Assembly: GCA_964586225.1 (NCBI GenBank) | Contig: CAZPHD010000003.1 | Coordinates: 99,463-163,462, forward strand | Source of the DNA: JANJUB01 sp964586225 | Lineage (GTDB): Bacteria; Armatimonadota; Fimbriimonadia; Fimbriimonadales; Fimbriimonadaceae | DNA: 64,000 nt | Direction of reading: 5' to 3' | Shown: positions 33,764 to 43,021 of the stretch, piece by piece | How the letters are laid out: each line of letters begins with the position of its first letter | How positions within the stretch are numbered: the first letter of the stretch is position 1 | Program-made: the position numbers and the translations under genes | Notes under the pieces: model-generated | What the model was told of the DNA's origin: nothing | The model's database searches: none | What the model saw: only the letters and a program-made list of their open reading frames with translations

Positions 33764-35587
33764 ATGCCCCAATCGATTCGAAACGTCGGCATCATTGCGC
33801 ACGTCGACCATGGCAAGACCACCCTCGTGGACGCAATCTTCCGGCAGGCCGGAATCTTCCGCGAGAATCAGCACATGGCCGATCGCGTCATGGATAGCAA
33901 CGACCTGGAGCGAGAGAAGGGCATCACGATCCTATCCAAGGTCGCCAGCGTCCGCTACAAGGATTTCAAGATCAACATCGTTGACACCCCCGGCCACGCC
34001 GACTTCGGTGGCGAGGTCGAGCGCGTCCTCAGCATGGTTGATGGTGTGTTGCTGATTGTTGACGCGAACGAGGGCCCGATGCCTCAAACACGGTTCGTGC
34101 TGAAGAAGGCGTTTGCCAACAAGCTCAAGCCGATCGTGTGTATCAACAAGATTGACCGAGAGGGCGCCCGCCCGATGGAGGCGTACGACAAGACAATCGA
34201 CCTGTTTATCGACTTGGGCGCAAGCGAGGATGACCTCTTCTTCCCTCACCTCTACACCAGCGGCTCTGGCGGGTTCGCCCGAGTGAGCCCCGACGGTAGC
34301 GAGCAGGACATGCGCGAGCTATTCGAGATGATCGTGAACGCCGTCCCGCCCCCCGATGTTGATGCCGAGGGTTCATTCCTGCTGCAGGTGAACAACCTCG
34401 ATTACAACGACTACGTCGGGCGGATGTTCGGCGGGAAGGTTCTGCGCGGCACGGTCAAAGTTGGCGACCGGCTGAACCACCTCAGCCCGGAAGGCAAGAC
34501 GCAGGGCTTCAACGTCACCAAAATCTGGACTTACGAGGGCATTCAGCTTCGCGAAGTCGAGAGCGGCAGCGCGGGTGAGATCATCATGCTCGCGGGCCTT
34601 GACAACGTGCTCCTCTTCGACACGATCGCTCACACGGACACGACCGAGGCGCTCGAAGCCGTCCAGATCGAGCCGAGCACCCTCACGATGAACTTCTATC
34701 CGAACAACTCGCCGCTGGCGGGCAAGGACGGCGGCAAGTTCCTTACGATCCACAAGATTCGCGAGCGCATCGAGAAAGAAGAAGCGGTCAGCGTTTCGGT
34801 AAAGATCGCCAAAGACTCGCCGTCCGATGCGATCAAGGTGGCCGCCCGCGGTGAACTGCAGTTGGCCATTCTCATCGAAACGATGCGGCGCGAAGGCTAT
34901 GAGATGCAGATCTCGCGCCCCCAGGTGATCTACAAGCGCGAAGAGGGCAAGGTCTTGGAGCCGTATGAGAACCTCGTGCTGGAGCTTCCGGACGAGTCGG
35001 TCGGCTTCGTCATGGAGGAACTCGCCCGGCGCAAAGGCGACATGACGAACATGGTCAGCGCCAACGGCACCACGACGCTGGAGTATTCGATTCCGACGCG
35101 TGGCCTCATCGGCTTCCGATCGAACTACCTGACGATGACGCGCGGCCTCGGCATCATGGGCTCGCTCTTCGATGGGTACCGCGAGTATAAGGGCGAGGTG
35201 GTGTCGCGGACGGTCGGTTCGCTCATCGTCAAGGACCCGGGCAAGCTCACTCGATATGCCTACGAAGATGTTCAGGAGCGCGGAACGCTGTTCTATCCGG
35301 TCGGAACCGACCTGTACGGCGGCATGATCGTCGGCGCATGCGCCCGAGATGAGGACATGGTCGTCAACGCCACCAAGGAAAAGGCGGCTACGAATATGAG
35401 ATCGGCGACATCCGACTCGACGACCGTGCTGGATTCCCACAAAGAGTTCTCGCTGGAGCAGGCGCTGGCATGGCTGCGCGACGACGAGTTGTTGGAAGTC
35501 ACGCCGAAGCAGCTTCGTTTCCGCAAGAAGATCCTCGACCACAGCGAGCGCCGCGTGGCCGAAAGGCGAAGCGAGATCCCGGTTTAG
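33764..35587 (+). CDS. typA: Ribosome-associated GTPase TypA/BipA
   Basis: A 607-residue translational GTPase. G1 is AHVDHGKTT, G2 lies in REKGITI, G3 is DTPGHADFGGEVER and G4 is NKID. EF-G-like domains II, III and V follow, and the C-terminal BipA domain has RGLIGFRSNYLTMTRG. Length matches the family (about 605-615). It acts on the ribosome in stress and cold adaptation and 50S assembly. The start follows a TACAAT box with no leader. A long antisense open frame here is only a coding shadow. Confidence 0.96.
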   Translation: MPQSIRNVGIIAHVDHGKTTLVDAIFRQAGIFRENQHMADRVMDSNDLEREKGITILSKVASVRYKDFKINIVDTPGHADFGGEVERVLSMVDGVLLIVDANEGPMPQTRFVLKKAFANKLKPIVCINKIDREGARPMEAYDKTIDLFIDLGASEDDLFFPHLYTSGSGGFARVSPDGSEQDMRELFEMIVNAVPPPDVDAEGSFLLQVNNLDYNDYVGRMFGGKVLRGTVKVGDRLNHLSPEGKTQGFNVTKIWTYEGIQLREVESGSAGEIIMLAGLDNVLLFDTIAHTDTTEALEAVQIEPSTLTMNFYPNNSPLAGKDGGKFLTIHKIRERIEKEEAVSVSVKIAKDSPSDAIKVAARGELQLAILIETMRREGYEMQISRPQVIYKREEGKVLEPYENLVLELPDESVGFVMEELARRKGDMTNMVSANGTTTLEYSIPTRGLIGFRSNYLTMTRGLGIMGSLFDGYREYKGEVVSRTVGSLIVKDPGKLTRYAYEDVQERGTLFYPVGTDLYGGMIVGACARDEDMVVNATKEKAATNMRSATSDSTTVLDSHKEFSLEQALAWLRDDELLEVTPKQLRFRKKILDHSERRVAERRSEIPV

Positions 35588-35883
35588 GACGAGCCCGTTG
35601 CATATTGCTTGACACGCGGGGCGAAAGCCATGAAACGCTGGCAAAAACCAGCCAGCGTCCTCGTGGTTTGAACTAGTGAATCTCACGAGCTCGCCGGGTG
35701 GCTTTTCCCGGCGCACAGTAGGGTTCATGCAACAGCCCCAGGACATACCGGCGGCACGTATCATCCACCGGCTACGGCCAAGGTTGACTGCCGAATCGTA
35801 GCGACGGGATGATACGTGCCCGTCGGACCTATCCACGCCAAGGTGCCCTCGCTCCAGGTTCTCCAAGTACAATGCAGGCGGGA
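35588..35883 (+). other. typA-gatB intergenic region with several hairpins
   Basis: No gene is seen. Perfect or near-perfect stems include GGC-GAAA-GCC (GNRA loop), GCTGG/CCAGC, CTCGTG/CACGAG and GCCGGG/CCCGGC in the first 140 bases, then the long inverted repeat at 35753-35820. TACAAT (35868-35873) precedes gatB. I could not match the stems to a known riboswitch. They may be a structured leader/trailer or dispersed repeats. Confidence 0.5.
35753..35820. repeat. 13-bp perfect inverted repeat upstream of gatB
   Basis: GGCACGTATCATC (35753-35765) is repeated in inverse orientation as GATGATACGTGCC (35808-35820). Imperfect pairing extends on both sides (CCG..CGG outside; GCTACG/CGTAGC inside). 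The spacer is 42 bp. Confidence 0.8.
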
Positions 35884-37320
35884 ATGATGAAGTACATCGC
35901 CAGCATCGGAATGGAAGTGCACGCGGAGCTCGCGACGCGCTCCAAGATGTTCTGCCGCTGCCCGGTCGCCTTCGGAGGCGAGCCGAACACGCGCACCTGT
36001 CCGGTCTGTCTGGGGTTGCCCGGAAGCCTGCCCGTGCCCAACCGAGAGGCGATCGAAATGGTCATCCGCACCGCGCTCGCGCTGAACTGCAAAATCGCGA
36101 TGCACTCGGTGTTCCACCGAAAGAACTACTTCTATCCCGACCTACCCAAGGGTTATCAGGTCAGCCAATACGGCGAGACGAATCCGCTGGGCTATCATGG
36201 CTGGGTCGAGTTGCCGAGCGGCAAGCGCGTCGGCATTCGTCGCGTCCACCTTGAAGAAGACACCGGCAAGCTGATGCACCTTCCGAACGGTGGCGCAGGC
36301 GTGGATTACAACCGCGCGAGCGTCCCGTTGATGGAGATCGTCACCGATTTTCCGCCGGATATCACGAACGAGGAAGAAGCCAAGGAGTATCTCGTCGAGC
36401 TTCGCCAAACGCTTGTGTGGCTGGGGGTGTGCGATGGCAAGATGGAAGAAGGCTCACTCCGGTGCGAGCCAAACATCTCAATCCGCCCCGAAGGCCGGGA
36501 GGAACTCGGCACCAAGAGCGAGCTTAAGAATCTGAACAGTTTCCGCGCCGTGCAACTTGGCGTCAAGTTCGAAATCGCGCGCCAAACGGCGGTGCTTGAC
36601 CAGGGCGGGGTGTTGCTCCAAGAAACCCGCGGCTGGAACGAGGGCACCGAGTCGAGCTTTGCGATGCGCATCAAGGAAACGGAGAACGACTACCGCTACT
36701 TCCCTTGTCCCGACCTGGTGCCGATGAAGTTCGAGGAGTCGTACATTGAGGGTTTGCGGGTGGCCTTGCCTGAGTTGCCCTTGGCGAAGGCGAAACGTTA
36801 CACGTCGGAGTTTGGGCTCAACCTCAAAGACGCTGAGCGCATCCTTCAGGACCGGGAGTGGGCGGAGTTCTTTGAGGAGGCCGTGGCGCAGGGTGGAGAA
36901 GCCAAAGGCGTGTGCAACCTCATGATCTCCGAGTTTGCAAAGCTCCTCAATGAGGAGGGCAAGTCGCCCCGACAGTCGAAGATCACACCTGCACACATCG
37001 TCCAACTTTCCAATCTGCTGGCCGGGGGCACCATTAATAGCAAGGGCGGGAAGGAGGTCTTTGCCGAGGCATACTCAACCGGGGCGCTCCCTGAAGCAAT
37101 CGTTGAGGCCAAGGGCCTGCGCCAGATCGATGATCGCAGCGAAATCGAACGATGCGTTCGGGAGACACTGTCTGAGAATTCAGACGTCGTAGAGAAGTAT
37201 AAGAGCGGCCAGGTTGGAGTTGCCGGATTCTTGGTGGGTCAGGTGATGAAGAAGGGACAGGGGCGGTTCAATCCGCCGATCGTCCAGCAGATGGTCAAAG
37301 AGGAACTGGAACGGGCATGA
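35884..37320 (+). CDS. gatB: Asp-tRNA(Asn)/Glu-tRNA(Gln) amidotransferase subunit B
   Basis: The 478-residue kinase-like subunit of GatCAB activates misacylated Glu-tRNA(Gln)/Asp-tRNA(Asn) before amidation. Motifs include IGMEVHAEL, the zinc-binding NTRTCPVCLGLPGSLPVPN, PDLPKGYQVSQY and the C-terminal tRNA-binding tail/YqeY domain with VAGFLVGQVMKKGQGRFNP. The start is ATG 35884 (or 35887); the frame is open upstream through the intergenic hairpins. gatA and gatC are not in this window, so the complex is encoded at separate sites. Confidence 0.95.
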   Translation: MMKYIASIGMEVHAELATRSKMFCRCPVAFGGEPNTRTCPVCLGLPGSLPVPNREAIEMVIRTALALNCKIAMHSVFHRKNYFYPDLPKGYQVSQYGETNPLGYHGWVELPSGKRVGIRRVHLEEDTGKLMHLPNGGAGVDYNRASVPLMEIVTDFPPDITNEEEAKEYLVELRQTLVWLGVCDGKMEEGSLRCEPNISIRPEGREELGTKSELKNLNSFRAVQLGVKFEIARQTAVLDQGGVLLQETRGWNEGTESSFAMRIKETENDYRYFPCPDLVPMKFEESYIEGLRVALPELPLAKAKRYTSEFGLNLKDAERILQDREWAEFFEEAVAQGGEAKGVCNLMISEFAKLLNEEGKSPRQSKITPAHIVQLSNLLAGGTINSKGGKEVFAEAYSTGALPEAIVEAKGLRQIDDRSEIERCVRETLSENSDVVEKYKSGQVGVAGFLVGQVMKKGQGRFNPPIVQQMVKEELERA

Positions 37321-37889
37321 AGATCTTCACAACGATCCTTGGCATGGGACTGGCGGCCGCGGCGCTCGCAGGTCCACCGCCGTGGCGCAACGACGAGCGC
37401 CAGCAGAGCATCTGGAATGCCGCCCACAACCGGTTTGTGGACCAGCTTGACTACTGGTTCGAAGACGGCGACTATCCGCGGTGCATCCAGCTCCTCCGCG
37501 TGCTGAGCGACCTCGAGCCTGACAACTACCACCTCGCGACCGACTTGGGCTACCTACTGGAGAGCACCGAAGAGCACGACGCCGCCCTCGCCGTGTATGT
37601 TCGCTTCCGCAACGAGAATCCAACCTATCCCGACGCGCCGTTCCCCGAAGCAAACTTCTATTTCAAGCGAAAGATCTACGCCAAGGTGCCCTCGCTCCTT
37701 GAGCCTTCCCTTGCCTTGAAGCCGCATGGCAACTCGTTCCGCATTTTGGGCCACTCGTACGAGCGCATGGGACTGCTCGTCGATGCGAAGCGCGTGTGGA
37801 CCGCCTTCCTGGCGATCAACCCCACAGATGAGCCCGCCAAGAACAACTTGCGTCGGATCAACGAGAAGATCGCCGGGCCCAAGAAGTAG
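37317..37889 (+). CDS. Secreted TPR protein
   Basis: A 190-residue protein with a signal peptide (MKIFTTILGMGLAAAALAG) and two or three tetratricopeptide-like repeats (LDYWFEDGDYPRCIQLLRV; HDAALAVYVRFRNENP; GLLVDAKRVWTAFLAINP). It probably mediates protein contacts outside the membrane. The ATG overlaps the gatB stop (ATGA), so it is co-translated, although no functional link is evident. Confidence 0.75.
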   Translation: MKIFTTILGMGLAAAALAGPPPWRNDERQQSIWNAAHNRFVDQLDYWFEDGDYPRCIQLLRVLSDLEPDNYHLATDLGYLLESTEEHDAALAVYVRFRNENPTYPDAPFPEANFYFKRKIYAKVPSLLEPSLALKPHGNSFRILGHSYERMGLLVDAKRVWTAFLAINPTDEPAKNNLRRINEKIAGPKK

Positions 37890-37898
37890 GCCGGGCCA

Positions 37899-38993
37899 CT
37901 ATCCGTTCTTGCTGGCAAAGTCTCGCATGTAGTCCGAGAGCACCACGCAGCCCTCGTGCGGGAAGGCGTTGTAGATGCTGGCGCGGCAGCCGCCGACGCT
38001 TCGGTGGCCCTTCAATCCATCAAGTTGGTGCGCCTTCGCACCCTTGAGGAACGCCTCGGTCAGTTCGTCGCTGGGTAGCGTGAATGTCACGTTCATCACC
38101 GAGCGCGCGAGCGGGTCGGCGTGGCCGGTGTAGAAGCCGCCTGAACCGTCGATCGCATCGTAGATCACCGCCGCCTTGGCGCGATTGCGGTCGCGGAACG
38201 TGGTCAGGCCGCCTTCCTTCAGCATCCACTTGTAAACCAGTCCGCAGATGTAAATCGACCAGCATGGCGGGGTGTTGTACATGCTGTCGTTCTCGGCCAT
38301 CAGCTTGAGGTCGAGCATCGGTTGCAGGTTTGCGGGGGTGCGCTCCAGCAGGTCCTCCCGCACAATCAATACAGTTGCGCCGGCCGGGCCCATGTTCTTC
38401 TGCGCGCCCGCATAGATCAGCCCATAGCGATCCACCTCAAACGGGCGAGACAGGATGTCGGAGCTCATGTCACATACCAGCGGAACATTGACCACCGGAT
38501 CGGTGAAGAACTCGACGCCCTGAATGGTCTCGTTGCTGGTGAAGTGCAGATAGGCCGAGTTGCCCGAGGTCGCGATCGTCTCCAAATCGGGCGTGCTTCG
38601 ATAGCCCTCCGCCTTGGCGTCGAAGGCCTTGTTCGTCGGGCCTAGCAGCGCGGCCGCTTCGTACGACTTCTTTCCCCATGCGCCGGTAACCACATAGTCA
38701 GCGGTTTGACCATCGCCACGAAGGTTCATCGGCACCATCGTGTTCTGGAAGGTCGCCCCACCCTGCAAGAAGAGCACGCGGTAGTTGTCCGGCACTCCCG
38801 CCAACTCGATAAATTTCGCCTTGGTTTCCTGGAAGATGCCGTCGAACACCTTGCCGCGGTGGCTCATCTCCATCACGCCCATGCCCGAGCCGTTCCAGTT
38901 CAGCATTCCATCGCGGGCTTCTTCGAGCACCTCGACAGGGAGGGTGCAAGGTCCGGCGGAGAAGTTGAAGACGCGATCGTACGGCTGACTCAT
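37899..38993 (-). CDS. serC: Phosphoserine aminotransferase
   Basis: A 364-residue class V aminotransferase. Motifs are FNFSAGPCTLPVEVLEEA at the N terminus, GMGVMEMSHRG, LQGGATFQ, the PLP lysine in YAGAQKNMGPAG, and GLKGHRSVGGCRASIYNA. It makes phosphoserine from phosphohydroxypyruvate and glutamate, for serine (and possibly pyridoxal phosphate) synthesis. The start is ATG 38993 (MSQPYDR); a longer frame runs into the moxR gene. TAAAAC ends seven bases upstream. It is divergent from moxR across 40 bp. Confidence 0.95.
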   Translation of the reverse strand: MSQPYDRVFNFSAGPCTLPVEVLEEARDGMLNWNGSGMGVMEMSHRGKVFDGIFQETKAKFIELAGVPDNYRVLFLQGGATFQNTMVPMNLRGDGQTADYVVTGAWGKKSYEAAALLGPTNKAFDAKAEGYRSTPDLETIATSGNSAYLHFTSNETIQGVEFFTDPVVNVPLVCDMSSDILSRPFEVDRYGLIYAGAQKNMGPAGATVLIVREDLLERTPANLQPMLDLKLMAENDSMYNTPPCWSIYICGLVYKWMLKEGGLTTFRDRNRAKAAVIYDAIDGSGGFYTGHADPLARSVMNVTFTLPSDELTEAFLKGAKAHQLDGLKGHRSVGGCRASIYNAFPHEGCVVLSDYMRDFASKNG

Positions 38994-39000
38994 GCGTGAG

Positions 39001-39026
39001 GTTTTACCGCAACGATGCGGTACCCT
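39001..39026. promoter_or_regulatory. Divergent -10 boxes of serC and moxR
   Basis: TAAAAC on the minus strand (+ 39001-39006) ends seven bases before the serC ATG. TACCCT (39021-39026) ends seven bases before the moxR ATG at 39034. Both fit leaderless starts; TACCCT is a weak -10. Confidence 0.4.
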
Positions 39027-39033
39027 CGCAGAC

Positions 39034-39981
39034 ATGACGGTGGAGGCCCTTGGAGCGGCGATCCGTGCCGAGGTGGGAAAGGCGATTGCCGGGCAAGAGC
39101 GTCCCATCGAGCAGGCGCTGGTCGCGATTCTCGCGAATGGTCATGTGTTGCTCGAAGGTGTGCCGGGCGTGGCCAAGACGCTACTCGTTCGCACGTTGGC
39201 GAAGACGCTCGGTCTTGAGTTCGGACGCATCCAGTTTACGCCTGACTTGATGCCCAGCGATGTCGTGGGCACCAGCATTTTTGACCCCAAGGACGGCGAG
39301 TTCAAGCTCCGCAAGGGGCCGGTGTTTGTAAACGTCCTGCTGGCGGACGAAATCAACCGAACTCCGCCCAAGACTCAGGCCGCGCTTCTTGAAGCCATGG
39401 AAGAGCGCCAAGCGACGATTGACGGTGAGGCGCACAAACTGCCGCCTCCGTTCATTGTTTTTGCGACGCAGAATCCGATCGACTTTGAGGGCACGTACCC
39501 GCTTCCCGAAGCCCAACAAGATCGTTTCTTGCTCAAGGTGATCGTCGACTACCCGACGCCTGAGGTCGAGCTCGAGGTGCTTCGGCGTCACCACGCGGGC
39601 TTCCGCCCACAGCGGCTCGAAGACGTCGGCGTGCAAACCGTCGTTGACGTCCCCGGATTGCTGGCGGCCCAGGCCGAAGTGCAGAATGTCGTCGTCGAGG
39701 AGAAGGTCTTCCCTTACATTCTCGAACTCGTCCACGCGACGCGCAAATCGAATGACATCCTTGTCGGAGGGTCGCCGCGTGCCGGGATCGCGCTGCTCAA
39801 CTGCGGCAAGGCGATGGCGGCCTTGCGCGGGCGCAATTTTGTGATCCCCGACGACATCAAGGAACTCGCTCTTCCGATCCTACGCCATCGTGTGCTGTTG
39901 CGGCCGGAAGCCGAAGTCGAAGGGCTCACAGCGGACCGCGTGCTGACGAGTTTGATCGAGGCCCAAATCGTTCCGCGATGA
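39034..39981 (+). CDS. MoxR-family AAA+ ATPase
   Basis: A 315-residue AAA+ protein with Walker A LEGVPGVAKT, Walker B VLLADEINRTPP, sensor 1 region FATQNPIDFEGTYPLPEAQQDRF and a C-terminal lid with GGSPRAGIALL. MoxR ATPases act with von Willebrand-factor A (DUF58-type) partners to mature or insert proteins. No such partner follows; a glycosyltransferase gene overlaps by 4 nt. The start is ATG 39034, since the upstream in-frame stretch overlaps the serC promoter. Confidence 0.9.
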   Translation: MTVEALGAAIRAEVGKAIAGQERPIEQALVAILANGHVLLEGVPGVAKTLLVRTLAKTLGLEFGRIQFTPDLMPSDVVGTSIFDPKDGEFKLRKGPVFVNVLLADEINRTPPKTQAALLEAMEERQATIDGEAHKLPPPFIVFATQNPIDFEGTYPLPEAQQDRFLLKVIVDYPTPEVELEVLRRHHAGFRPQRLEDVGVQTVVDVPGLLAAQAEVQNVVVEEKVFPYILELVHATRKSNDILVGGSPRAGIALLNCGKAMAALRGRNFVIPDDIKELALPILRHRVLLRPEAEVEGLTADRVLTSLIEAQIVPR

Positions 39982-40928
39982 GGGTTCTGCTTCTTCGGCG
40001 GCACCATCAGGGCGGGCTGGGCGCGCACGTTGATGAGCTTGCGACACGGCTCCAGGCTCACGGCGTTTCGGCGATTGTCGAAGACGCGGGGGTGTGGATT
40101 CCCAACGAGGCGGGCGGCAGCTATGACCGCGACACCAGCCGCGTGCTCCGGGATCGCGCGCAAAGCGTGGACATCGTCCACGCGTTTGGGCCGCGGGTGG
40201 CCTGGGCGTGCGCCGAGGCATTTGGCGATCGCGAGAGCTGGGTGTACACCGTGCTTGATCCGCCAAAGTCCCTGAAGCCACCGGTGGTCGAACGCCTCAA
40301 CATGGCCGCGCTCGGGATCGCGGGCTCACACCTGACGCTCAACCGCCTCCACGGCGCGGGGGTGACGGGCGTCGAAATGGTCTATCCGGGCGTTGCGATC
40401 GGCGATCCGCCACGGACAAAGGAAGAAGCGCGGAACCTCTTGGGCCTCGATGGCGACGAACTCATTGTGGGCGCGATGTCGGACGATGGATTGCTCGAGG
40501 CGTTTCGGCTGACCAACTCGGGTCGGCTGTTCCTGGTGTCCGCGACCGCCCCGGTAACCGACCAGCCGCGCGTGATCCTCAAGGATTGGATGCCTCGGCC
40601 CGAAGATGCGATCTTGGCCGCCGATCTTTGGGTGGTGCCGAATCGCGATCGCGGGTATGCGCGGAACGCCGCTCGGGCGATGGCGCTGGGCACGCCCGTC
40701 CTGATGCGGGCGGGTTTCCGCGAGATGGTCGAGGAGGACCAGTCGGGTTATCTGTTTGTCGACGACGAATCGCTCCCGGGCCGCATCGATGAGATTTTGA
40801 GCATGCCGCTGTCTCGCGAGGTCGTCGGACGTGCGGGAATGCTCCGCGCCCAGGAGCGCTTCAATGCCGACTCGGCGGCCGCCCGTATCGCCGAACTGTA
40901 TCGAGACGTCCTATCGGAGGAATCATGA
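39978..40928 (+). CDS. GT4-like glycosyltransferase
   Basis: A 316-residue protein with a GT-B layout: MRVLLLRRHHQGGLGAHVDELA at the start is the N-terminal glycine loop, and AAARMALGTPVLM-like text (residues about 230-250) plus EEDQSGYLFVDD form the C-terminal donor site. It is shorter than typical GT4 enzymes and the E-x7-E motif is degenerate, so donor use is uncertain. It overlaps moxR and the following gene by 4 nt each. Confidence 0.7.
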   Translation: MRVLLLRRHHQGGLGAHVDELATRLQAHGVSAIVEDAGVWIPNEAGGSYDRDTSRVLRDRAQSVDIVHAFGPRVAWACAEAFGDRESWVYTVLDPPKSLKPPVVERLNMAALGIAGSHLTLNRLHGAGVTGVEMVYPGVAIGDPPRTKEEARNLLGLDGDELIVGAMSDDGLLEAFRLTNSGRLFLVSATAPVTDQPRVILKDWMPRPEDAILAADLWVVPNRDRGYARNAARAMALGTPVLMRAGFREMVEEDQSGYLFVDDESLPGRIDEILSMPLSREVVGRAGMLRAQERFNADSAAARIAELYRDVLSEES

Positions 40929-41773
40929 ACCTTGCCTTTTTGCTCGCTCCGGCCCTAGTGGCCATCCAGTCGGCCGTCCTCGATGTGCCCAAGTCGTTAC
41001 TCAAGCCGGTTCCCGCGCCCAATGCAACCTTGGCCAAGGTGAACGGAGTCGAGATTCGGACCTCCGATGTAGACGCTCTCTTGTGGGAGTGGCGGCGTAA
41101 AGACGTGCTTGCCGACCTCGTCACGTATCAGATCGTCAAGGACGCCGCGACGAAGCAGTCGATCGAAGTGACCGATGACGCAGTTCAAGAGGAAGCGAAG
41201 AAGCTCGTTGACGGCATCGCCCAATCGCTCCCGCCGGGGCAGACCATCGAGCAAGCCATGGAGGAAGAGGGCACGGCCCCTTCCCGCATCTTTATCCGGG
41301 TCAAGACCGAGATGCTCCTGCGGAAGATGATCCTCAAAGACTTCGTGCCCGCGGATTACGTGAAGATCTCGACGATCGTGTTCAAGCCGACGACGGCCAG
41401 CGCGGAAGACACCCAGGTGGCGATGGACAAGGCCCTACGCGCCTATAACCGGTTGGTTGGGGGCGAGTCGTGGGACGAGGTCTTACTCAGCGTTACCGAC
41501 GACCCGAGGGCCCGAGCCGCGCTGGGGGCCGTCGGCTGGCGTCCGAAGCGACTGTTCCCCGAAGCAACGCAGACCGAGATGAACACGCTCAAGAAAGGCG
41601 GCTACACGAAGCCTTCCGCGACCGCAAATGGCATCCAGATCTTCCGATTGGATGTGCTGGGCGGTGGGGCGACGGCCGTTGAGCGGCAGGAACTTGAAGA
41701 GTCTTACGTCGCGGGCCAGCGGCAGGGCTTCATGTCCAAGTTGAGGGCAGAGGCGAAGGTCGAGGGAGGCTAG
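40925..41773 (+). CDS. Secreted PpiC/SurA-like peptidyl-prolyl isomerase (parvulin type)
   Basis: A 282-residue exported protein. Signal segment MNLAFLLAPALVAIQSAV is followed by a SurA-like N-terminal domain starting LAKVNGVEIRTSDVDALL. A parvulin domain with SWDEVLLSVTDDPRARAALGAVGW and FPEATQTEMNTLKKGGYTKP follows, i.e. the rotamase pattern 'G.LGw......f..a...l..G..s.p'. It folds outer-membrane or secreted proteins. GGAGGAATC before the ATG is a strong Shine-Dalgarno, and the ATG overlaps the preceding stop (ATGA). Confidence 0.85.
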   Translation: MNLAFLLAPALVAIQSAVLDVPKSLLKPVPAPNATLAKVNGVEIRTSDVDALLWEWRRKDVLADLVTYQIVKDAATKQSIEVTDDAVQEEAKKLVDGIAQSLPPGQTIEQAMEEEGTAPSRIFIRVKTEMLLRKMILKDFVPADYVKISTIVFKPTTASAEDTQVAMDKALRAYNRLVGGESWDEVLLSVTDDPRARAALGAVGWRPKRLFPEATQTEMNTLKKGGYTKPSATANGIQIFRLDVLGGGATAVERQELEESYVAGQRQGFMSKLRAEAKVEGG

Positions 41774-41944
41774 GGTGATAATAGTAAGCGGTTACAAAAC
41801 CACTGAACGGACTCACGGTAGCCAACTTGCAACGACTGAATTCGGTGGTTCAACAGAACCCAACACGGCGGACGGAAACGATTCTTGCCGCTTACAGCCA
41901 GCACGGAGAAGCACACAGTCATCAAACGCTTCATGATCGTTGGT

Positions 41945-41950
41945 TATAAT
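41945..41950 (+). promoter_or_regulatory. Consensus leaderless -10 box
   Basis: TATAAT ends six bases before GTG 41957. That position also gives the following protein a proper signal peptide, so promoter and start support each other. Confidence 0.55.
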
Positions 41951-41956
41951 GGCAAT

Positions 41957-43021
41957 GTGTTCTTGCACGCAACTTTGATCATCGCTGGCCTTGTCACAAG
42001 CCAATCTCTGGGAGTCGAGCCCTTTATTGGAAAGTGGACAGAACCGCACGGTGACACCATTGAGGTGTTTTCTGACGGGACGTTTCAGCTTGTCGACAAC
42101 GAGCATCATCTAGATCCAAGTGGTGTCAGGCGCCTGAAGTTAAACCGCAAGACAACGGGGGACCTGAGAGTCATCTCTAGAGACCGTCTGAGGCTCACAG
42201 GGCCGTCACAGGTCTTGCTCGCAACTTTCCAGTTGAAGAACGGGACTCTCTATCTGGACATAGACGGCTGGGGAAAGCGATTTTTTGCGAGGCCCGGAAA
42301 GCCAGTACTCTTCGGGCCCACGTTGACGGTGGAGCTCTTGTCAACGTCCCGCGGCACAGCAGGGGAGCTTCAAGCGGGAGACGCTATCTTAAAGAGGCGC
42401 ATTGAAGCATGTATTGGACCGACCTATGTCTTACGAAGAAACGGCCAGAGGTTTACAGTTTCGTTTCCAGATGGTTTTGACATCAACTTAATCCAAATGT
42501 TGCTGACCACAAGAGGGGACTACACGATTGCCCGGGCCAAGGATGTCGCTTCGGAAAGAAATGCCCATCGCAGATATCGACTCCTGGTGAATGAATCATC
42601 TCCTTGGCTTCAGCAATACGACTTGCTTGACCGGGTCAGAGACCAGATCACATTAGGCTCAGAGCGGGCGTCAATCATCAACGGTTGGCCCGTAGTCACA
42701 AATGCTCAGCCAAAGGCTGTAGCTTACGATTCTTCGGCGAGCGTTTTCGATATCAGATTGAGCGTCGAGGTGGCCAAGACCGCCAAGCGCACGTTTGATC
42801 AGTATGTGAACTTGGATCAACCATTCGCTCTCTGTCTCGATGGAGCACCCGTCGCGTTCCTTGTATCCAGTCATGTGAGTTGGAACGCAGCAAGACTGCA
42901 GATCCAGCATAAACTGAGCGATCAGCGAGCATTCTTTATAAACATGTTGCAAAAGGCTGGAGCTAGCAGTCCGGGAGCAACTATCACCCGACAAGAGACA
43001 TCCTTTTGGGAACCTAAGTGA
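41957..43021 (+). CDS. Secreted protein with SecD P1-head-like C-terminal domain, atypical composition
   Basis: GTG 41957 gives a 354-residue protein with signal peptide MFLHATLIIAGLVTSQSLG. Residues about 24-60 (FIGKWTEPHGDTIEVFSDGTFQL) resemble a lipocalin-like 'GkW' start. Near the end, LSVEVAKTAKRTFDQYV then FALCLDGAPVAFLVSSHVSW recalls the SecD P1-head pattern with its invariant 'lDG'. The gene is visibly lower in GC and uses AGA/AGG and TTA codons more than its neighbours. This hints at transfer or weak expression. Function unknown. Confidence 0.6.
   Translation: MFLHATLIIAGLVTSQSLGVEPFIGKWTEPHGDTIEVFSDGTFQLVDNEHHLDPSGVRRLKLNRKTTGDLRVISRDRLRLTGPSQVLLATFQLKNGTLYLDIDGWGKRFFARPGKPVLFGPTLTVELLSTSRGTAGELQAGDAILKRRIEACIGPTYVLRRNGQRFTVSFPDGFDINLIQMLLTTRGDYTIARAKDVASERNAHRRYRLLVNESSPWLQQYDLLDRVRDQITLGSERASIINGWPVVTNAQPKAVAYDSSASVFDIRLSVEVAKTAKRTFDQYVNLDQPFALCLDGAPVAFLVSSHVSWNAARLQIQHKLSDQRAFFINMLQKAGASSPGATITRQETSFWEPK

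Noticed and set aside
34373..35872. 499-codon minus-strand open frame over typA
   Set aside because: Antisense shadow of typA produced by GC-rich codon structure; no motif or start signal.
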